Shown here: piece by piece, positions 54,314 through 63,397 of the stretch | How positions within the stretch are numbered: the first letter of the stretch is position 1 | Layout: each line of letters opens with the position of its first letter | From: Bacteroides sp. ET71 | GTDB taxonomy: Bacteria; Bacteroidota; Bacteroidia; Bacteroidales; Bacteroidaceae | Assembly (NCBI RefSeq): GCF_023336905.1 | Contig: NZ_JAMBLS010000003.1 | Location: 62,001-126,000, forward strand | Direction of reading: 5' to 3' | DNA: 64,000 nucleotides | The notes under the pieces: model-generated | What the model was told of the DNA's origin: nothing | The model's input: only the letters and a program-made list of their open reading frames with translations | Database searches by the model: none | Program-made: the position numbers and the translations under genes

Positions 54314-55738
54314 ATGACACAGATGAAAGCGAAAAACATATTCCACTCCCTGCTGCTGGCGGCCGCCATGTGCTGCACCGCCTGCGACGACAAACTGGAC
54401 ATCGTGCCCCTGGGCAAGACGACGCTCGACACGGTGGACGACCTGGAAACGTTGCTCAACCAGACGCCCCTACTGTACATGGAAGACAATGAATTCGAAA
54501 TACTCTGCAACAACCAGTACTGCAAATGGGAGGGCCTGCCGGAGTATCTGAGCAACCCGAACAGCATCATCTACGCCCTCGTCACCTACGACGAGACGGT
54601 GGACCGGGCAAACCTGGTCACTTCGAGCAGCATGTACGAAAGCCTGTACAGCAGCATCAACTACATGAACGTGGTCATCTCCAAAGCGCCCGATGCCGGG
54701 GGCGACGACGCCAAACGCCGGCAAATCATCGCCGAGGCGCGCGTGCTGCGGGCCTGGTACCACTTCCTGCTGGTCAACATGTACGCCAAACAGTATGACG
54801 AGTCGATCGCCGGCGAGCTGGGCGGCGTGCCCTACGTGGACAACACCGACGTGAGCGAGCAGAAAACCAAGCGGACGGTGGCCGAGGTGTACGAACGGAT
54901 ACTGGCCGACTGCAGCGACGAGGTGCTGGCCGACCTGGTGCAGAGCCACGTGAGCGACCCCTGCCGCTTCGGCCTGGACTTCGGTTATGGCGTGCGCGCC
55001 CGGGTGCTCTTCCAGATGAAGCGTTATGACGAAGCCTTGCAGTATGCCACGAGGGCCCTCCAGGTGAACAACACGATAGAAGACCGCAGCACGGTGGCCA
55101 CCACCGGCGTGTGGACGCTGAACGAGACGGCGCAGAACAACTACTACGCCATCTGGAGCGACAACTCGAACCTGGGTGACTTCTACGGCGTGACCGTCAC
55201 GCCCGAGGTGGCCGCCCTCATCAGCCCCGACGACTACGTGAACAAGTACTACAACGTGTCCGGCGTCCGGGCTTGGGACACGCCCTATCCGGTGCTGCCC
55301 GACGGCTGCCTCCAGTGCCAGGTGAGCGACATCAAGTACAACCTGTTCGGCATACGGTCGGAAACGATGTACTACCTCGCCGCCGAGTGCCAAATCCGGG
55401 GCGGGAACATCGCCGCCGGGCTGCAACAGGTGGACCTCGTGCAGACGCTGCGCATCGAAAACTACCAACCGCTGGCCGCCCAAGCCTCGACATTGACCGA
55501 ACGCGAGGCCATGAAGCTGCTGCAAGACGCGAAGCGCGTGGAGTTCCTCGGCTGCTTCGACAACTTCTGCGACCGCAAGCGGTGGAACTCTGAGGCGGAC
55601 TATGCCGAAACCATCACCCGCGACCTTGGCCCGGACTACGGCGGCACGTACTCGCTCCGGCCGGACTCGCCCCTGTGGGTATGGCCGTTCCCACAAAACG
55701 CCGTGCTGCACAACTCGTCGCTGACGCAGAACTATTAA
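54314..55738 (+). CDS. SusD/RagB-family surface lipoprotein
   Basis: A 474-residue lipoprotein; the signal ends LLAAAMCCTAC and the mature N-terminus reads DDKLDIVPLGKTTLDTVDDL, the usual SusD opening. TPR-like helices and the C-terminal RagB/SusD domain follow, with KRVEFLGCFDNFCDRKRWN near the end. It caps the SusC barrel and binds substrate at the surface. It starts 5 bases after susC, so the two are translationally close. A second methionine three codons in (54323) is an alternative start. Confidence 0.95.
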   Translation: MTQMKAKNIFHSLLLAAAMCCTACDDKLDIVPLGKTTLDTVDDLETLLNQTPLLYMEDNEFEILCNNQYCKWEGLPEYLSNPNSIIYALVTYDETVDRANLVTSSSMYESLYSSINYMNVVISKAPDAGGDDAKRRQIIAEARVLRAWYHFLLVNMYAKQYDESIAGELGGVPYVDNTDVSEQKTKRTVAEVYERILADCSDEVLADLVQSHVSDPCRFGLDFGYGVRARVLFQMKRYDEALQYATRALQVNNTIEDRSTVATTGVWTLNETAQNNYYAIWSDNSNLGDFYGVTVTPEVAALISPDDYVNKYYNVSGVRAWDTPYPVLPDGCLQCQVSDIKYNLFGIRSETMYYLAAECQIRGGNIAAGLQQVDLVQTLRIENYQPLAAQASTLTEREAMKLLQDAKRVEFLGCFDNFCDRKRWNSEADYAETITRDLGPDYGGTYSLRPDSPLWVWPFPQNAVLHNSSLTQNY

Positions 55739-55745
55739 GCACACC

Positions 55746-55815
55746 CCCCTCCGACACGGCCGTCCCTACGGCGGACAAGAGCCGCGGCCGTGTCGGACGC
55801 TAACCAACCAAACGC
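55746..55815 (+). repeat. 22-bp-period GC-rich intergenic repeat, cluster H
   Basis: Units with CCGAC, CGGACAAGAGCC and CGGAC start at 55752, 55772 and 55794 (spacing close to 22). They lie just after the SusD stop. Confidence 0.55.
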
Positions 55816-55900
55816 CGGACCGTAGCCCGTACGGTGGTGTGCCGGCGGCGGTCCGGCCCGGCTTATCTTCCCTGAAAACCAACCTTCAAGCATCGCATTT

Positions 55901-57898
55901 ATGTACACCCGATTCATCCTCAGCTTCCTGCTCGGGCTGGCGCTGGGCCTGCGCTCGGCCGCCCAGATTCAGGAGCCCGTGAAGTTCAAGCACGAATGGA
56001 AACAACTGTCGGCCACCGAGGCCGAAATCGTCTTCACCGCCACCGTCGACCCCGGCTGGCACGTCTACTCCACCGACCTGCCCGACGGCGGGCCCATTGC
56101 CGCCACGTTCAACACCGACCGCCTGGAGGGCGCGGAGACGGCCGGTGCGCTGGAGCCGCGCGGCAAGGTGGTGGAGAAGATGGACCCGCTGTTTCAGATG
56201 GAAGTGAAATATTTCGAAGGGCGCACCGCCTGCTTCGCCCAACGCATCCGTCTGACAGGCGGCGCCTACGAGGTGACCGGCTACCTGCAATACGGCGCAT
56301 GCAACGACGAGAACTGCCTGCCGCCCACCAACGTCGAGTTCAGCTACCGGGGCACAGGACCCGCAGGCAGCGCAGCCGCCGCCTCGACCGGCACGCCGAC
56401 CGGCAGCACCCCGGCATCGGCCGCCGCCCCCGCCACCGCAACGGACAGCGGCACGGACCGCCCGGCCTACTGGGAACCCGTGGCCGACCGGTTGCAAAAC
56501 TTCGGCGATACGGGCAGCACGCAGTCGCACTCATGGCTCTACATTTTCCTGGCCGGCTTCGTGTGGGGATTGCTGGCGTTGTTCACCCCGTGCGTATGGC
56601 CCATTATCCCGATGACGGTCAGCTTCTTCCTGAAGCGGTCGAAAGACCGGCGGAAAGGCGTGCGCGACGCCTTCACCTACGGGGCCAGCATCGTGGTCAT
56701 CTACGTGTCGCTGGGCCTGGCCATCACGCTGCTGTTCGGCGCCAGCGCGCTGAACGACCTGTCCACCAGCGCCGTTTTCAACATCCTGTTCTGCCTGCTC
56801 TTGGTGGTATTCGCCGCCTCGTTCTTCGGCGCGTTCGAAATCACCCTGCCCTCGCGCTGGAGCAACGCCGTCGACAGCAAGGCCGACCGCACCACCGGGC
56901 TGCTCAGCATCTTCCTGATGGCCTTCACCCTGTCGCTCGTGTCGTTCTCGTGCACGGGTCCCATCATAGGCTTCCTCCTGGTGGAAGTATCCACCACCGG
57001 CAGCGTAGTGGCACCCGCGCTGGGCATGTTGGGATTCGCGCTCGCCCTGGCCCTGCCCTTCACCCTGTTCGCGCTGTTCCCCTCGTGGCTCAAGTCGATG
57101 CCCCGGTCCGGCGGGTGGATGAACGCGATAAAGGTCACGCTCGGATTCCTCGAACTGGCCTTCGCGCTAAAATTCCTTTCGGTAGCCGACCTGGCCTACG
57201 GCTGGCATCTGCTGGACCGCGAGACCTTCCTGGCGTTGTGGATTGTGCTGTTCGGACTGCTCGGCCTTTACCTGCTTGGGAAGCTGAAGTTCCCGCACGA
57301 CGACGACGAGACGCGCGTCAGCGTTCCCCGCTTCTTCCTGGCACTGGCGTCGCTGGCCTTCGCCGTCTACATGGTGCCCGGCCTGTGGGGCGCTCCGCTG
57401 AAGGCTGTCAGTGCCTTTGCCCCACCCCTGCAGACACAAGATTTCAACCTGTATGACGACGAAGTGCGCGCCCGCTTCCACGACTACGACCAAGGCATGG
57501 CCTACGCCCGCCAGCAAGGCAAGCCCGTGATGGTGGATTTCACCGGCTACGGTTGCGTGAACTGCCGCAAAATGGAGCTGGCGGTGTGGACCGACCCGCA
57601 GGTGCGCCAACTGCTGAACGAAGATTATGTGCTGATTACGCTCTACGTGGACGAGAAGACGCCGCTGCCCGCCCCCATCCGGGTCGAAGAAAACGGAACG
57701 ACACGCACCCTGCGCACCGTGGGCGACAAGTGGAGCTACCTGCAACGCACCAAGTTCGGGGCGAACGCTCAACCCTTCTACGTCCTGCTCGACAACGAAG
57801 GACAGCCGCTCAACCACTCCTATTCGTACGACGAAGATGTGGACAAGTACGTCGAGTTTCTCGAAACAGGGCTCAGGAACTTCAAAAATGAAGAATGA
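55901..57898 (+). CDS. dsbD: thiol:disulfide interchange protein DsbD
   Basis: A 665-residue inner-membrane protein passing electrons from cytoplasmic thioredoxin to the periplasm. The signal peptide (MYTRFILSFLLGLALGLRSA) precedes the N-terminal immunoglobulin-like domain with its cysteines in YGACNDENCLPP. The central membrane domain of eight helices has conserved cysteines C231 (FTPCVWP) and C351 (SFSCTGP). The C-terminal thioredoxin domain has CVNC (C552 and C555). All three redox pairs are intact. The last codons (FKNEE) lie inside the left arm of an inverted repeat. It is 162 bases after SusD. Confidence 0.93.
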   Translation: MYTRFILSFLLGLALGLRSAAQIQEPVKFKHEWKQLSATEAEIVFTATVDPGWHVYSTDLPDGGPIAATFNTDRLEGAETAGALEPRGKVVEKMDPLFQMEVKYFEGRTACFAQRIRLTGGAYEVTGYLQYGACNDENCLPPTNVEFSYRGTGPAGSAAAASTGTPTGSTPASAAAPATATDSGTDRPAYWEPVADRLQNFGDTGSTQSHSWLYIFLAGFVWGLLALFTPCVWPIIPMTVSFFLKRSKDRRKGVRDAFTYGASIVVIYVSLGLAITLLFGASALNDLSTSAVFNILFCLLLVVFAASFFGAFEITLPSRWSNAVDSKADRTTGLLSIFLMAFTLSLVSFSCTGPIIGFLLVEVSTTGSVVAPALGMLGFALALALPFTLFALFPSWLKSMPRSGGWMNAIKVTLGFLELAFALKFLSVADLAYGWHLLDRETFLALWIVLFGLLGLYLLGKLKFPHDDDETRVSVPRFFLALASLAFAVYMVPGLWGAPLKAVSAFAPPLQTQDFNLYDDEVRARFHDYDQGMAYARQQGKPVMVDFTGYGCVNCRKMELAVWTDPQVRQLLNEDYVLITLYVDEKTPLPAPIRVEENGTTRTLRTVGDKWSYLQRTKFGANAQPFYVLLDNEGQPLNHSYSYDEDVDKYVEFLETGLRNFKNEE

Positions 57899-57920
57899 AG
57901 AATTAAGAATGAAGAAATTC
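57884..57920 (+). repeat. left inverted repeat framing the 132-bp repeat block
   Basis: AAAAATGAAGAATGAAGAA and the following bases form an imperfect inverted match to 58479-58513. The arm begins inside the last codons of dsbD. Confidence 0.65.
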
Positions 57921-57961
57921 CGAGCATAAGGGGCGGACGGCCTGTATTCCTCATCCCATCC

Positions 57962-58475
57962 CCTGCCACGCCCTGTCATCCTGAGCGAAGCGCAGCGAAG
58001 TCGAAGGATCTCCCTAAAGGCACAAAAAGCCTTAATAAGATGTCGCGACTACGCTGCGCTGCGCTCGACAAGACAGAAAAACGAATCCCCACACCTGCCA
58101 CGCCCTGTCATCCTGAGCGAAGCGCAGCGAAGTCGAAGGATCCCACTAAAGGCACAGAAAAACTTAGTAAGATGTCTCGACTACGCTGCGCTCCGCTCGA
58201 CAAGACAGAAAAACGAATCCTCATCACCTCCACATACTGTCATCCTGAGCGGAGCGCAGCGAAGTCGAAGGATCTCCCTAAAGGCACAGAAATCCTTAAT
58301 AAGATGTCTTGACTACGCTGCGTTCCGCTCGACAGGACAGAAAAAACAATCCCCGCCACCGCCACGCCCTGTCATCCTGAGCGGAGCGCAGCGAAGTCGA
58401 AGGATCTCCCTAAAGACACAGAAATCCTTAATAAGATGTCTTGACTACGCTGCGTTCCGCCCAGCAAGACAGTAC
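57962..58475. repeat. four tandem copies of a 132-bp self-complementary unit
   Basis: TGTCATCCTGAGCG recurs at 57974, 58106, 58238 and 58370, exactly 132 bases apart each time; copies differ at few positions. Within each unit the left part (TGTCATCCTGAGCGAAGCGC, on to GAAGGATC) is nearly the reverse complement of the right part (GACTACGCTGCG, on to AGACAG), so each copy can fold into a long hairpin with a loop of AT-rich sequence. CCTGCCACGCCC stands before the first copy and again between copies. This fills the 613-base gap between dsbD and the lolD-like gene, with no open reading frame of interest. Confidence 0.92.
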
Positions 58476-58478
58476 AAC

Positions 58479-58513
58479 GAAATTCTTCATTTTTCGTTCT
58501 TCATTCTTCATTT
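58479..58513 (-). repeat. right inverted repeat framing the 132-bp repeat block
   Basis: GAAATTCTTCATTTTTCG and the following TTCTTCATTCTTCATTT mirror the left arm. The arm includes bases of the stop codon of the lolD-like gene. Confidence 0.65.
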
Positions 58514-59165
58514 AACCGACCTTCATCCCGTCCACCAGATGAACGGTACGGTCGGTCATCCGCGCCAAGCCCTCATCGTGCGTGACAATCACGAACGTCT
58601 GCCCCAACTCGCGGCGCAGGTCGAAGAACAGTTGGTGAAGCTCCTCCTTGTGGCGCGTGTCCAGGCTGCCCGACGGCTCGTCGGCCAACACGACCGACGG
58701 ACGGTTTATCAACGCTCTGGCCACTGCCACGCGCTGCTTCTCGCCCCCGGACAATTCGTTAGGCTTGTGCTCCGCCCGCTCGGCCAGGCCCAGCAGAGCC
58801 AACATCTCGCGCGCCGCCTGCGTGGCCTCCCGACGCGGACGACCGGCGATGAGCGCCGGAATCAACACGTTCTCCAACGCCGTAAACTCCGGCAACAGTT
58901 GGTGGAACTGGAAGACAAAGCCGATGTGCCGGTTGCGGAAGGCAGCCAGCTCGCGCTCGTTCAGCCGCCCCACCTGCGTGCCGTCTATGGTGACCGTCCC
59001 CGTGTCAGGCCGGTCCAACGTCCCCATGATTTGCAGGAGCGTGGTCTTGCCCGCCCCGCTGGGGCCCACGATGCTGAGCACCTCGCCGCGCTCCACATCC
59101 AGGCTGATGCCCCGCAGCACTTGCAGGGAGCCGAAACTTTTGGTTATATCTCGTAGTTGTATCAT
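58512..59165 (-). CDS. lolD: ABC transporter ATP-binding protein, LolD-like
   Basis: A 217-residue ATPase. Walker A is [11 protein letters not shown] near residue 34, the Q-loop [19 protein letters not shown] is of the LolD/MacB type, the signature is [15 protein letters not shown] and Walker [13 protein letters not shown], followed by the H-loop VTHDEG. LolD works with LolC/E to release lipoproteins from the inner membrane; those partners are not in this window, so it may serve another MacB-type permease. It starts 6 bases after tcdA. Confidence 0.85.
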   Translation of the reverse strand: MIQLRDITKSFGSLQVLRGISLDVERGEVLSIVGPSGAGKTTLLQIMGTLDRPDTGTVTIDGTQVGRLNERELAAFRNRHIGFVFQFHQLLPEFTALENVLIPALIAGRPRREATQAAREMLALLGLAERAEHKPNELSGGEKQRVAVARALINRPSVVLADEPSGSLDTRHKEELHQLFFDLRRELGQTFVIVTHDEGLARMTDRTVHLVDGMKVG

Positions 59166-59171
59166 ACGCGC

Positions 59172-59885
59172 TTACAATCTCTGAATGACATACTCGGCCA
59201 GGTAGCACCCGAACACCGCCGGCAAGTAACTGACAGTGCCGCACGTGCTCTTCTTGTTGCGCTCTCCTGTTACGGTGCAGACGGCGTCAGGGTTCGCCTG
59301 CTCGGTGCTGAACACGACAGGCACCTTGTGGCGCACGCCCATCCGGCGGAGCCTGGTGCGGACAGCCTTGCTCAGCCCGCAGTGATACGTGTCCCACACG
59401 TCGGCGAAACGCACCTGCGTGATGTCCGTCTTAGCCCCGGCTCCCATGCTGCAGACGATGGGCACCTTGCGGCGCACAGCCTCGGCTATCAAGCGGCACT
59501 TGGGCGCCAAGGTGTCGATGGCATCGACCACGAAGTCCGGCCGCGTCTCGTCCAGCAGGGGGGGGACGTCGTCTTCCTGCAAATAGACAGGACGGACGTC
59601 CAGACGGAGGTCGGGGTTGATGTCGCGGAAGCGCTCGGCCAGTACCTCGGCCTTGGCCCGGCCCAGGGTCGAACGGAGGGCGGGCAGTTGTCGGTTGAGG
59701 TTGGTGGGTTGCACGGTGTCGGCATCGACCAGGGTCAGGCGGCCCACGCCGGCGCGGCACAGCATCTCGGCCGCGTAGGCGCCCACGCCGCCCACGCCCA
59801 CCACCAGGACGTGCGCCCGGCAGAGGCGTTCCATCTTTTCATCGCCCAGCAAGAGGCGCGTGCGTTGCATCCAGTCTTGTTCCAT
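59172..59885 (-). CDS. tcdA: tRNA threonylcarbamoyladenosine dehydratase
   Basis: A 237-residue E1-like enzyme that cyclises t6A37 of tRNA using ATP. The nucleotide-binding motif VLVVGVGGVGAYAAEML is followed by LVDADTVQPTNLNRQ and VVDAIDTLAPKC. FADVWDTYHCGLSKAVRTRL and VVFSTE match TcdA rather than MoeB/ThiF. The start at 59885 (MEQDWMQRTRLLLG) fits the family; the frame is open upstream inside the antiporter gene. It is 4 bases behind the antiporter stop. Confidence 0.92.
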   Translation of the reverse strand: MEQDWMQRTRLLLGDEKMERLCRAHVLVVGVGGVGAYAAEMLCRAGVGRLTLVDADTVQPTNLNRQLPALRSTLGRAKAEVLAERFRDINPDLRLDVRPVYLQEDDVPPLLDETRPDFVVDAIDTLAPKCRLIAEAVRRKVPIVCSMGAGAKTDITQVRFADVWDTYHCGLSKAVRTRLRRMGVRHKVPVVFSTEQANPDAVCTVTGERNKKSTCGTVSYLPAVFGCYLAEYVIQRL

Positions 59886-59889
59886 GACG

Positions 59890-62028
59890 TTAGTTTTCTT
59901 CTTTTTTGAACCACTTGTAGAACCAGCGTCCCACTTGCTCGTAGTGCTGGCTCTCGTTGTTGCCCTGCGGGTTGGCGAAAGAGATGGCATCCTGCGGCTC
60001 GCCAATCTGGTCGGGATAGAGCACGATGACGCTGTTGTTGGTGAAGTATTTCCCCAGTTGTCCGGGCAGCTTCTCGAACGCGCTGTCGTAAGAGATGGAG
60101 CCCCGTCGGGCAGTGACCACCACCAGCAGATGGTCGTAGTTGACCTGGCCGGTCAGCAGAAGCAAGTCGTCCCAACTGTCCAGGCGCGAGAACTCCGTCA
60201 TCGTGCCGGTGTACTTCTTCTTCACGAGGGCTTGCAGCAAGGCAGTGGTCTGTTCGTTGGCAAAGAAGTGGACGCGGCAGTTCAGCGAAGCGCCCATGCG
60301 GCAGAAGTGCTCCACCCATTTCTGGAAACCCGCCTCGTATTCCGCCTTGGGCGGGACGGCCACGATGATGCGCCGCAACGTGTTCAGCGGGATGAGGAAA
60401 CGGGCCACCATCACCTCGCGGTGCAGGCCCTTCAGCAAGCTTTCGGTCAGTTTGCCGAAGTAAGAGTCGACGAGGTTCACCTTATAATGAAGTCCGATGA
60501 TGACGTCTGTCACGTCATACTCGCGCGCGGTGTGGATGATGCCCGCGGCAATGTTGAGGTCGTAGCGGCTGATGCAGCGCAGCGACAATCCTGCGGCGGC
60601 AGCCGTCTTGGCCGCCCGTTCCAGGTAACGTTTGCCCTGCTGCTCGAGGCGGTCGGAGTCGCTGTGGTCGTTGATGACGTTCAGGGCCACGAGGTTGTTC
60701 TTCTGCTTGGGGTCGCGGATGAGCAGGGAGAGGGACATCAGGTAGTCTATGGTGGCGGGATTGGCCACGGGGATGAGAATCTTCTCGGGCAGGCGCGAAG
60801 GGTCTTCCTCTTCGGGATGCGCCTCGCCCATGGCGATTTTGCGCGCTGCCCGTTCCGTGGTGAACGAACTGACGACGCACGTGACAAGGATGAGCAGCAC
60901 GGTACCGTTGAGCACGTCTTCGTTCAGCAGGCGTTCGCCGTTGGGCTGGATGAGGTTATAGCCCACCAGGACGGCGGCCAGCGTGGCAGCCGCCTGGGCA
61001 TTGCTCAGTCCGAACATCAGCTCGCGCTCCAGTACGGACATGCGGTATATCTTCTGCGTCAGCCACGAGGCTATCCACTTGCCCGTCAGTGCCACCACTA
61101 TCATGACAGCGGCCACCTTCAGCGCATCGCCCCCGCCGAAGATGACGTGGACGTCTATCAGCATCCCGACGCCGATGAGGAAATAGGGGATGAAAAGCGC
61201 GTTGCCCACGAACTCCAGGTGCCCCATCAGCGGGGAGACGTGGGGGATGAGACGGTTCAGGACCAGACCCACGAGGAAGGCGCCGAGGATGCCTTCCATG
61301 CCGATGAACTCCATCAGCCCCGCACCAAGGAACACCAGGGCGAGGACGAAGATGAACTGCATGACGTTGTCGTCGTACCTGCGGAAGAACCAGCGGGCGA
61401 TGCGCGGGAAGAGGTACATGATGCCCACGCCGAGCACGACGACCTTCAGCACCAGCCAGAGCCAGAACCATCCGCCTCCCTCGCCCCGGAACAGTCCGCT
61501 GATGACGGCCAGCACCAGCAGTGTGAGCGTGTCTGTGACGGCTGTGCCGCCCACCGCGATGCTGACGGACCGCTGCCGCGAAATGCCGTAGCGGATGACG
61601 ATGGGGTAGGCCACGAGCGTGTGCGAGGCATACATGCTGGCCAGCAGTACGGAGGTCAGCAGGGTGTATTTCAGCAGGAGCATGTTGGTGACGAGGCCGA
61701 TGCCGATGGGGATAACGAAAGCCAGGAGGCCGAGCATCACTGCCTTGCCGCGGTTCTTCTTGAAGTCGGACATGTTCATTTCGAGGCCGGCCAGGAACAT
61801 AATGTAGTAGACGCCCACCTTGCCGAACAGTTCGAAACTGCTGTCCCTGGCCAGGATGTTGAACCCGTGCTCGCCGATGACCAGCCCGGCCAGAATCATG
61901 CCGATGATGTGCGGGATGCGCAGTTTGGTCAGCAGGATGGGGGCGAACAGGATGATGAGCAGCACCAGGAGGAAAATCCAGGTTGGGTCGGTGACGGGTA
62001 GCTGGAGACTGAAATGAAACAAGTCCAT
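59890..62028 (-). CDS. cation/proton antiporter (CPA2) with C-terminal stress-protein-like domains
   Basis: A 712-residue membrane protein. The first 400 residues hold about 12 hydrophobic helices of the Na+/H+ exchanger type: RIPHIIGMILAGLVIGEHGF, YYIMFLAGLEMNMSDFKKN and FLGAGLMEFIGMEGILGAFL. The remaining 300 residues are cytoplasmic, with pattern KILIPVANPATIDYLMSL and VTDVIIGLHYKVN, resembling paired universal-stress-protein domains rather than the TrkA-N domain of KefB/C. It probably exchanges Na+ or K+ for protons, perhaps gated by nucleotide. It is the first gene of a three-gene operon with tcdA and lolD. Confidence 0.9.
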   Translation of the reverse strand: MDLFHFSLQLPVTDPTWIFLLVLLIILFAPILLTKLRIPHIIGMILAGLVIGEHGFNILARDSSFELFGKVGVYYIMFLAGLEMNMSDFKKNRGKAVMLGLLAFVIPIGIGLVTNMLLLKYTLLTSVLLASMYASHTLVAYPIVIRYGISRQRSVSIAVGGTAVTDTLTLLVLAVISGLFRGEGGGWFWLWLVLKVVVLGVGIMYLFPRIARWFFRRYDDNVMQFIFVLALVFLGAGLMEFIGMEGILGAFLVGLVLNRLIPHVSPLMGHLEFVGNALFIPYFLIGVGMLIDVHVIFGGGDALKVAAVMIVVALTGKWIASWLTQKIYRMSVLERELMFGLSNAQAAATLAAVLVGYNLIQPNGERLLNEDVLNGTVLLILVTCVVSSFTTERAARKIAMGEAHPEEEDPSRLPEKILIPVANPATIDYLMSLSLLIRDPKQKNNLVALNVINDHSDSDRLEQQGKRYLERAAKTAAAAGLSLRCISRYDLNIAAGIIHTAREYDVTDVIIGLHYKVNLVDSYFGKLTESLLKGLHREVMVARFLIPLNTLRRIIVAVPPKAEYEAGFQKWVEHFCRMGASLNCRVHFFANEQTTALLQALVKKKYTGTMTEFSRLDSWDDLLLLTGQVNYDHLLVVVTARRGSISYDSAFEKLPGQLGKYFTNNSVIVLYPDQIGEPQDAISFANPQGNNESQHYEQVGRWFYKWFKKEEN

Positions 62029-62109
62029 CGGGCGGCGGTTTTTCGGGTTTCAAACTGCAAAATAACGAAAAACTTTTCATTCGGCAAACCGACGTAGCAC
62101 ATTTTGTTA

Positions 62110-62118
62110 TACATTTGC
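62110..62118 (+). promoter_or_regulatory. -7 promoter element of asd
   Basis: TACATTTGC matches TAnnTTTG, 72 bases before the asd ATG. The gap to the divergent antiporter gene (62029-62190) also has a weaker match for the other direction, GCAAAATAA at 62057-62065. Confidence 0.5.
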
Positions 62119-62190
62119 AGCCGGAAAGGCGCGAAGCCTTCCGCGTGAACTTATTAATATCAACCCTCAACAAAAGAAAGAAGAAAGAAG

Positions 62191-63198
62191 ATGAAAGTAG
62201 CGATTGTGGGAGCAAGCGGAGCCGTGGGACAGGAGTTCCTGCGGGTGCTCGACGAAAGGAATTTTCCGTTGGACGAACTCGTTCTTTTTGGTTCGCCGCG
62301 CAGCGCGGGGACGAAATACACGTTCCGTGGTAAAGACATCGAAGTGAAACTCCTGCAACACAACGACGACTTCCGCGGCGTGGACATCGCCTTCACGTCG
62401 GCCGGAGCCGGCACTTCCAAAGAATATGCCGAAGACATCACCCGCTTCGGCGCGGTGATGATAGACAACTCCAGCGCTTTCCGCATGGACGACGACGTGC
62501 CCCTGGTCGTGCCCGAGGTGAACGCCGCCGACGCCAAGCAGCGCCCCCGCGGCATCATCGCCAACCCCAACTGCACCACCATCCAGATGGTGGTGGCACT
62601 GAAAGCCATCGAGGGCCTGAGCCACATACGGCGCGTGCACGTGTCGACCTACCAGGCGGCGAGCGGTGCCGGAGCGGCCGCCATGCAAGAGCTGTACGAA
62701 CAGTACCGCCAGGTGCTGGCCGGCGAGCCTGTGAAGGTGGAGAAATTCGCTTACCAACTGGCCTTCAACCTGATTCCGCAGATAGACGTGTTCACCGACA
62801 ACGGCTATACGAAGGAAGAGATGAAGATGTTTAACGAAACGCGCAAAATCATGCACAGCGACGTGCGCGTCAGCGCCACCTGCGTGCGCGTGCCCGCCCT
62901 GCGCTCGCACTCGGAGAGCATCTGGGTGGAGACCGAGCGCCCCATCTCGGTGGAAGAAGCCCGCGAAGCGTTCGCCCGAGGCGAGGGCCTCGTGCTGATG
63001 GACAACCCGGCGGAGAAGGAGTATCCGATGCCCCTGTTCCTGGCCGGCAAAGACCCCGTCTACGTGGGCCGCATCCGCCGCGACCTGGCCAACGACAACG
63101 GACTGACGTTCTGGATTGTGGGCGACCAAATCAAGAAGGGTGCGGCGCTGAACGCCGTGCAGATTGCGGAATACCTCGTTCGCGAAGGCGACATTTAA
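62191..63198 (+). CDS. asd: aspartate-semialdehyde dehydrogenase
   Basis: A 335-residue NADP-dependent enzyme of the lysine/threonine/methionine pathway. The nucleotide loop [20 protein letters not shown] opens the protein. The catalytic cysteine is in [15 protein letters not shown] near residue 129, and the histidine in [12 protein letters not shown] near residue 235. SEX-type features are not seen. The length and order fit the Gram-positive-like/Bacteroidetes ASADH group. It is monocistronic, followed by repeat DNA. Confidence 0.95.
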   Translation: MKVAIVGASGAVGQEFLRVLDERNFPLDELVLFGSPRSAGTKYTFRGKDIEVKLLQHNDDFRGVDIAFTSAGAGTSKEYAEDITRFGAVMIDNSSAFRMDDDVPLVVPEVNAADAKQRPRGIIANPNCTTIQMVVALKAIEGLSHIRRVHVSTYQAASGAGAAAMQELYEQYRQVLAGEPVKVEKFAYQLAFNLIPQIDVFTDNGYTKEEMKMFNETRKIMHSDVRVSATCVRVPALRSHSESIWVETERPISVEEAREAFARGEGLVLMDNPAEKEYPMPLFLAGKDPVYVGRIRRDLANDNGLTFWIVGDQIKKGAALNAVQIAEYLVREGDI

Positions 63199-63289
63199 GA
63201 TAAATTCCCCCGTCCCCCCGACGCAGACAGGGCAGCAGTGCGGCTCCCCGCCGCAAACCTGACCCGGTCTGCGTCTTTTTTGTGCCCTC

Positions 63290-63362
63290 TTTCTGCCGGA
63301 CGACGGCCGCGCCTGCTCCGCACACCGGCCGCGCCCGCTCCGGACAGGAAGCGGCAGCCGAC
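63290..63362 (+). repeat. 22-bp-period GC-rich intergenic repeat, cluster I
   Basis: Units start at 63296, 63318 and 63340, exactly 22 bases apart, with cores CCGGACGACGGCC, CCGCACACCGGCC and CCGGACAGGAAGC. They lie in the gap after asd. Confidence 0.65.
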
Positions 63363-63397
63363 GGAAGAAACAACGCCTCCCCTATCCTTCAGGGGCA

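Noticed and set aside
59860-62001. 713-codon open frame on the plus strand opposite the antiporter gene
   Set aside because: The product is a string of H, Q, D, E and V typical of an antisense frame; the minus-strand antiporter has full family motifs.
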